Of a DNA stretch of 8,038 nt, positions 5,401 through 8,038 are shown piece after piece (the first letter of the stretch is position 1; each line of letters starts with the position of its first letter). Both the position numbers and the translations under genes were made by a program. Below the pieces are notes generated by a model. The model searched no databases, had not been told where the DNA came from, and saw only the letters and a program-made list of their open reading frames with translations. Location: the NCBI GenBank assembly GCA_016462625.1, contig JAEMSV010000143.1, forward strand, positions 1 through 8,038, read 5' to 3'. The DNA is from Solirubrobacteraceae bacterium. GTDB lineage: Bacteria; Actinomycetota; Thermoleophilia; Solirubrobacterales; Solirubrobacteraceae.

Positions 5401-6783
5401 CGCCGCGTTCTCTCCTGCCTGTCCGCCGTTGCCGTGCTCACCCTGCTGCCCACTGGCGCACAGGCCGCGTCCTCTCAGCCGACGCTCTTCGAGGCGCCCC
5501 GCGAGCTGCTCGGCGACGACGCCGCGCTGCGGGCCTCGACCGCGCGGGAGATCCGCGCGCTCGGGGCCGACTGGGTCCGGGTGATCCTCTACTGGGGCAC
5601 GGCGGCGCCGGATCCGGAGCGCGCGACCAAGCCGGCGTTCGACGAGCGTGACCCGGCGGCGTACCCGGGGCTCGCGCGCTACGACGCCGCAATCGCCGCC
5701 GCGCGGGCGGAGGGGCTGAAGGTGCTGGTCACGGTCAGCGGCCCGGTGCCGCGCTGGGCGACCAGCACGAAGAAGGACCAGCGCACACGGCCGAACGCGA
5801 CGCTCTACGGGCGCTTCACCGAGATGCTGGCCAAGCACTACGGCGCGCAGGTCGGCGCGTGGTCGATCTGGAACGAGCCGAACCATCCGCAGTTCCTGCT
5901 GCCGCAGATCACGCGCAAGGGCAAGACGCGGGAGATGACGGCGGCGAAGCTCTACCGCCAGCTCTTCCAGCGAGGCGAGGCGGGTCTGGCGGCGGGCGGG
6001 AGCCGCGCCCCGGTTCTGCTGGGCGAGACTGCGCCGCGCGGCACCGCGACCGCCGTCGCACCGCTCGCGTTCCTGCGGACCACGCTCTGCCTCGATTCCA
6101 GGTATCGCAAGCGCAGCAGCTGCGGGCGCCTGAAGGCCGACGGCTACGCGCACCATGCGTACACCACGCGCGGCGGGCCGTTCTTCACGCCGCCATCGAA
6201 GGACGACGTGACGATCGGGGTGCTCTCGCGCCTGAACTCGGCGCTGGCGAAGGCCGAGCGAGCGAAGGCGCTGCCGAGGGGCACCGACGTCTGGTTGACG
6301 GAGTTCGGGATCCAGTCGTGGCCCGACAAGATCCTCGGCGTCGCGCCGCAGCAGCAGGCGGAGTACCGCTCGATCTCCGAGCAGATCGCCTATCGCAACA
6401 GCCGGGTGAAGATGTTCAGCCAGTACCTCATGCGCGACGACCTGCCGCGGACCGGCGGCTCGCGGTTCGGCGGATTCGAGTCGGGCCTGCGGTACGCCGA
6501 CGGCGGGGCCAAGCCGTCGTACGAGGGCTTCCGGCTGCCGCTCGTCGCCAGTCGCGGGAAGGGCTCGACCGCGCTGTGGGGGATCGCGCGCCCGGCGAAC
6601 GGGCCGACGACGGTGACGATCGACTACCGCACGGGATCGGGCGGGACCTGGCGCAAGCTGAAGACCGACCGCACGAGCACCCGCGGGGTGTGGGGGACGA
6701 CGACGAGCCTGTCGTCGTCACGGCAGTACCGCGTGCGCTGGGAGGGCTTCACGGGGCCGCCCACGCGGTCGTACCGGCCGTGA
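5398..6783 (+). CDS. Secreted glycoside hydrolase-like protein, clan GH-A TIM barrel
   Basis: A 461-residue exported protein beginning at GTG. Residues 1-23 are a Sec signal peptide (RRVLSCLSAVAVLTLLPTG, likely cut after AQA). Residues about 30-380 look like a TIM-barrel glycosidase of clan GH-A (GH5/GH39-like): ADWVRVILYW as an early strand, LKVLVTVSGPVPRWA, the acid/base motif WNEPN with E160, HHAY at 252-255, and a nucleophile candidate E302 in WLTEFGIQS. The 142-residue spacing of the two Glu suits the clan, so it is probably active. C231 and C242 may form a loop disulfide. Residues about 382-461 form a separate beta-rich domain (TTVTIDYRTG, WRKLKTD, YRVRWEGF) that may bind polymer or cell wall. 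Substrate and exact family cannot be assigned. It has its own Shine-Dalgarno sequence, diverges from pepF, and no transporter or other sugar gene lies nearby. Confidence 0.85.
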   Translation: MRRVLSCLSAVAVLTLLPTGAQAASSQPTLFEAPRELLGDDAALRASTAREIRALGADWVRVILYWGTAAPDPERATKPAFDERDPAAYPGLARYDAAIAAARAEGLKVLVTVSGPVPRWATSTKKDQRTRPNATLYGRFTEMLAKHYGAQVGAWSIWNEPNHPQFLLPQITRKGKTREMTAAKLYRQLFQRGEAGLAAGGSRAPVLLGETAPRGTATAVAPLAFLRTTLCLDSRYRKRSSCGRLKADGYAHHAYTTRGGPFFTPPSKDDVTIGVLSRLNSALAKAERAKALPRGTDVWLTEFGIQSWPDKILGVAPQQQAEYRSISEQIAYRNSRVKMFSQYLMRDDLPRTGGSRFGGFESGLRYADGGAKPSYEGFRLPLVASRGKGSTALWGIARPANGPTTVTIDYRTGSGGTWRKLKTDRTSTRGVWGTTTSLSSSRQYRVRWEGFTGPPTRSYRP

Positions 6784-6801
6784 TGTAAAGCATCTTTTAC
6801 A
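6784..6801. repeat. AT-rich inverted repeat between convergent genes
   Basis: TGTAAA (6784-6789) and TTTACA (6796-6801) form a perfect 6-bp inverted repeat around GCATCT, directly after the glycoside hydrolase stop codon. As plus-strand RNA a G-U pair extends it to a 7-bp stem with a 4-base loop. The AT-rich arms stand out in this GC-rich DNA. No U-run follows on either strand, so it is not a classical intrinsic terminator. It could be a weak bidirectional transcript end or a protein site. Confidence 0.5.
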
Positions 6802-6827
6802 ACGCGGCCGCATGACCCGGGCAGGCG

Positions 6828-7406
6828 TCAGGTGGCGAACGCGCCTGCGGGCCAGCGGCGCATCCACGGCTCGAGGTCGAGCGCGAGCGTGTTGCAGTAC
6901 GTGCAGATCGTGCGATACCAGCCGATGGCCGCGAGCAGTTCGAGCATCGCCTCCTCGCTGTGCCAGGTGCGCAGTGTCGCCCAGGTGTCCTCGCCCCACG
7001 AGCCGGTCTCCTCCAGCTCGTCGACCGCGGCGATCACGGCCACCTCGCGCTCGGTCCAGCGCACGTCGTCGGCGCTGCTGAGCACGAGGGCGTCGCAGTC
7101 GGCCTCGCTCAGACCCGTCCGCGGACCCCAGAACGCGGCCTGACCGCCCCACTCGTATTCGCAGCGCACGAGCGCGCAGATCCGCATGATCGCGACCTGC
7201 CGGTCGTGCGCGTCGAGCTGGCCGGAGAGGTAGATCGACTGCCCCATGTCCCGGAGCCGCCGGGCGATCTTGGGGTGGCGCTGCAGCACGCGCGTCAGCA
7301 GCAGCGGGTCGTGGTGGTTCTCCGGATGGCGCCAGCGCAGGATGGACGCCTCGTCCTCCTCGCTCCACGGCTCGGGCAGGGGTGCGATGCGCGAGGTTCG
7401 TTCCAT
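6828..7406 (-). CDS. Carboxymuconolactone decarboxylase family (AhpD-like fold) protein
   Basis: A 192-residue helical protein (199 if it starts at ATG 7427; numbering here uses the longer form). Seen: a MERTSRIAPLP-type N-terminus common in this family, then the family core RQVAIMRICALVRCEYEWGGQAAF, with C89 and E92-W93. The His usually found 7 residues after that Cys is Gln96. Near the C-terminus, ICTYCNTLALDLEPW contains a CxxC pair (C175, C178) where relatives I recall have no cysteines. Known: the family includes 4-carboxymuconolactone decarboxylase and AhpD peroxidase partners, but most members are uncharacterised. A redox role is possible, and true decarboxylase activity is unlikely to be inferable. 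I prefer ATG 7406 because the upstream codons are A/T-ending and relatives begin just before the RIAPLP segment; ATG 7427 has GAGG 9 bases ahead and cannot be excluded. The gene diverges from the SDR gene. Confidence 0.82.
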   Translation of the reverse strand: MERTSRIAPLPEPWSEEDEASILRWRHPENHHDPLLLTRVLQRHPKIARRLRDMGQSIYLSGQLDAHDRQVAIMRICALVRCEYEWGGQAAFWGPRTGLSEADCDALVLSSADDVRWTEREVAVIAAVDELEETGSWGEDTWATLRTWHSEEAMLELLAAIGWYRTICTYCNTLALDLEPWMRRWPAGAFAT

Positions 7407-7417
7407 ACCCTTCGGAA

Positions 7418-7433
7418 TGGTAGACATCGCGTC
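7418..7433 (+). promoter_or_regulatory. Putative extended -10 element for the SDR gene
   Basis: TGGTAGACA (7418-7426) resembles an extended -10 (TGn plus a TANNNT-like hexamer with final A). It ends 7 bases before the ATG at 7434, again a leaderless spacing. There is no Shine-Dalgarno sequence ahead of the ATG. The -35 region (around TTCGTT, 7397-7402) is weak and lies within the start of the divergent gene. Confidence 0.35.
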
Positions 7434-8038
7434 ATGCCTCGTGAGTCGCTCTTCTCCCTCGCCGGTCAGACCGCGCTGATCACCGGCGGGACGCGCGGGA
7501 TCGGTCTCGCGATCGCCACGGAGTTCCTTCACGCGGGCGCGCGCGTGCTGGTCTGCGCGCGCAGCGCCGATGAGCTGGATCGCGCCGTCGAGGAGCTCAC
7601 GCCGCTGGGTCCGTGCGAGGGGATCGTCGCCGACCTCGTGACCCTCGATGGGGTCAACGCGCTCGCGGTGGCGGTCGGGGACCGGGTCGACGCGCTGCAC
7701 GTGCTCGTCAACAACGCGGGCACGCAGTGGGGCGCGCCGCTCGAGGACTTTCCCGAGGCGGGGTGGGACAAGGTCATGGACCTGAACGTCAAGGCGGTGC
7801 AGTTCCTGACCGCCGCGCTGCTCCCGCTGCTGCGTGCGGCCGCGACGCCCGAGCGCCCGGCGCGGATCGTCAACATCGGCTCGATCTCGGGGATCGACGC
7901 GCCGGAGGTCGACACGTTCTCCTACGGTGCGAGCAAGGCAGCCGTCCACCTGCTCACCCGCCATCATGCGCGCACGCTCGCGCCGGAGATCACCGTCAAC
8001 GCGATCGCGCCGGGCACGTTCCCCAGCAAGCTCTCGCG
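7434..8038 (+). CDS. Short-chain dehydrogenase/reductase, RhlG-like, 3' end outside the window
   Basis: The first 201 residues of a classical SDR; the frame is still open at the window edge, with roughly 50-60 residues missing if it has the usual 250-260 length. Seen: a Rossmann start with the glycine motif TGGTRGIG at residues 17-24, CAR after the second strand (Arg there favours NADP(H)), NNAG at 93-96, and a complete catalytic tetrad N118, S150, Y164, K168 (YGASK), followed by VNAIAPGTFPSKLS. From memory, the LVNNAGT-W-GA, GW-KVM-LNV, PAR-VNIGS and APG-FPS pattern strongly resembles Pseudomonas RhlG, an NADPH-dependent beta-ketoacyl reductase. The true substrate here is unknown, and many actinobacterial SDRs share this form. 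It diverges from the decarboxylase-family gene with 27 bp between starts (6 bp if that gene starts at 7427). Confidence 0.92.
   Translation, partial: MPRESLFSLAGQTALITGGTRGIGLAIATEFLHAGARVLVCARSADELDRAVEELTPLGPCEGIVADLVTLDGVNALAVAVGDRVDALHVLVNNAGTQWGAPLEDFPEAGWDKVMDLNVKAVQFLTAALLPLLRAAATPERPARIVNIGSISGIDAPEVDTFSYGASKAAVHLLTRHHARTLAPEITVNAIAPGTFPSKLS

Noticed and set aside
5269..6156. Minus-strand 295-codon frame antisense to the glycoside hydrolase
   Set aside because: Arg-rich shadow with no domain. The plus strand has a signal peptide, Shine-Dalgarno sequence and catalytic motifs.
7428..7967. Extension of the decarboxylase-family frame upstream to 7967
   Set aside because: That part is antisense to a clear SDR with glycine motif and catalytic tetrad.

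Overview
The window is very GC-rich, gene-dense bacterial chromosome with strong G/C third-position bias. Codon style, an actinobacterial-type HD-GYP protein, a secreted protein with an NFE...GW lectin-like domain, and a secreted clan GH-A hydrolase together suggest a high-GC actinobacterium, most likely Thermoleophilia/Solirubrobacterales. This lineage call rests on recognition, not on a search. There is no sign of a phage, plasmid, insertion sequence, CRISPR array or RNA gene.

Layout from left to right. (1) 1-624 (+) is the 3' end of an RNase R gene: the RNB-domain end, an S1 domain and a basic tail. (2) 581-1456 (-) encodes a secreted protein of unknown function and overlaps the rnr end tail-to-tail by 44 bp. 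(3) 1457-1603 is a divergent intergenic region with an unusual tandem direct repeat. (4) 1604-2959 (+) is a membrane-anchored HD-GYP protein, a probable cyclic-di-GMP phosphodiesterase. (5) 2991-3470 (+) is smpB. (6) 3474-5276 (-) is an M3-family oligoendopeptidase F, convergent with smpB and only 3 bp away. (7) 5398-6783 (+) is a secreted glycoside hydrolase-like protein. (8) 6828-7406 (-) is a carboxymuconolactone decarboxylase-family (AhpD-like fold) protein with atypical cysteines. (9) 7434-8038 (+) is the start of a short-chain dehydrogenase/reductase that runs off the window and resembles RhlG-type ketoacyl reductases.

Functionally, RNase R and SmpB belong to the same ribosome-rescue/RNA-decay module (trans-translation), and in many bacteria their genes are adjacent. 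Here they are split by the secreted protein and the HD-GYP gene. The remaining genes look like independent housekeeping or accessory functions: peptide turnover, extracellular carbohydrate processing, second-messenger turnover and a small redox pair. Genes alternate strand often, so most are probably single transcription units.

The most notable non-coding pattern is a -10-like hexamer ending 6-7 nt before the start codon at four genes (secreted protein, smpB, pepF, SDR), as expected for leaderless transcripts. In contrast, the glycoside hydrolase gene has a clear Shine-Dalgarno sequence and a GTG start. I found no convincing new multi-gene system. The best second-look items are the leaderless-start pattern, the duplicated GGTAGGAA/TCGTCTG blocks ahead of the HD-GYP gene, the split rnr/smpB locus, and the CxxC-bearing decarboxylase-family protein beside a nearly abutting divergent SDR.
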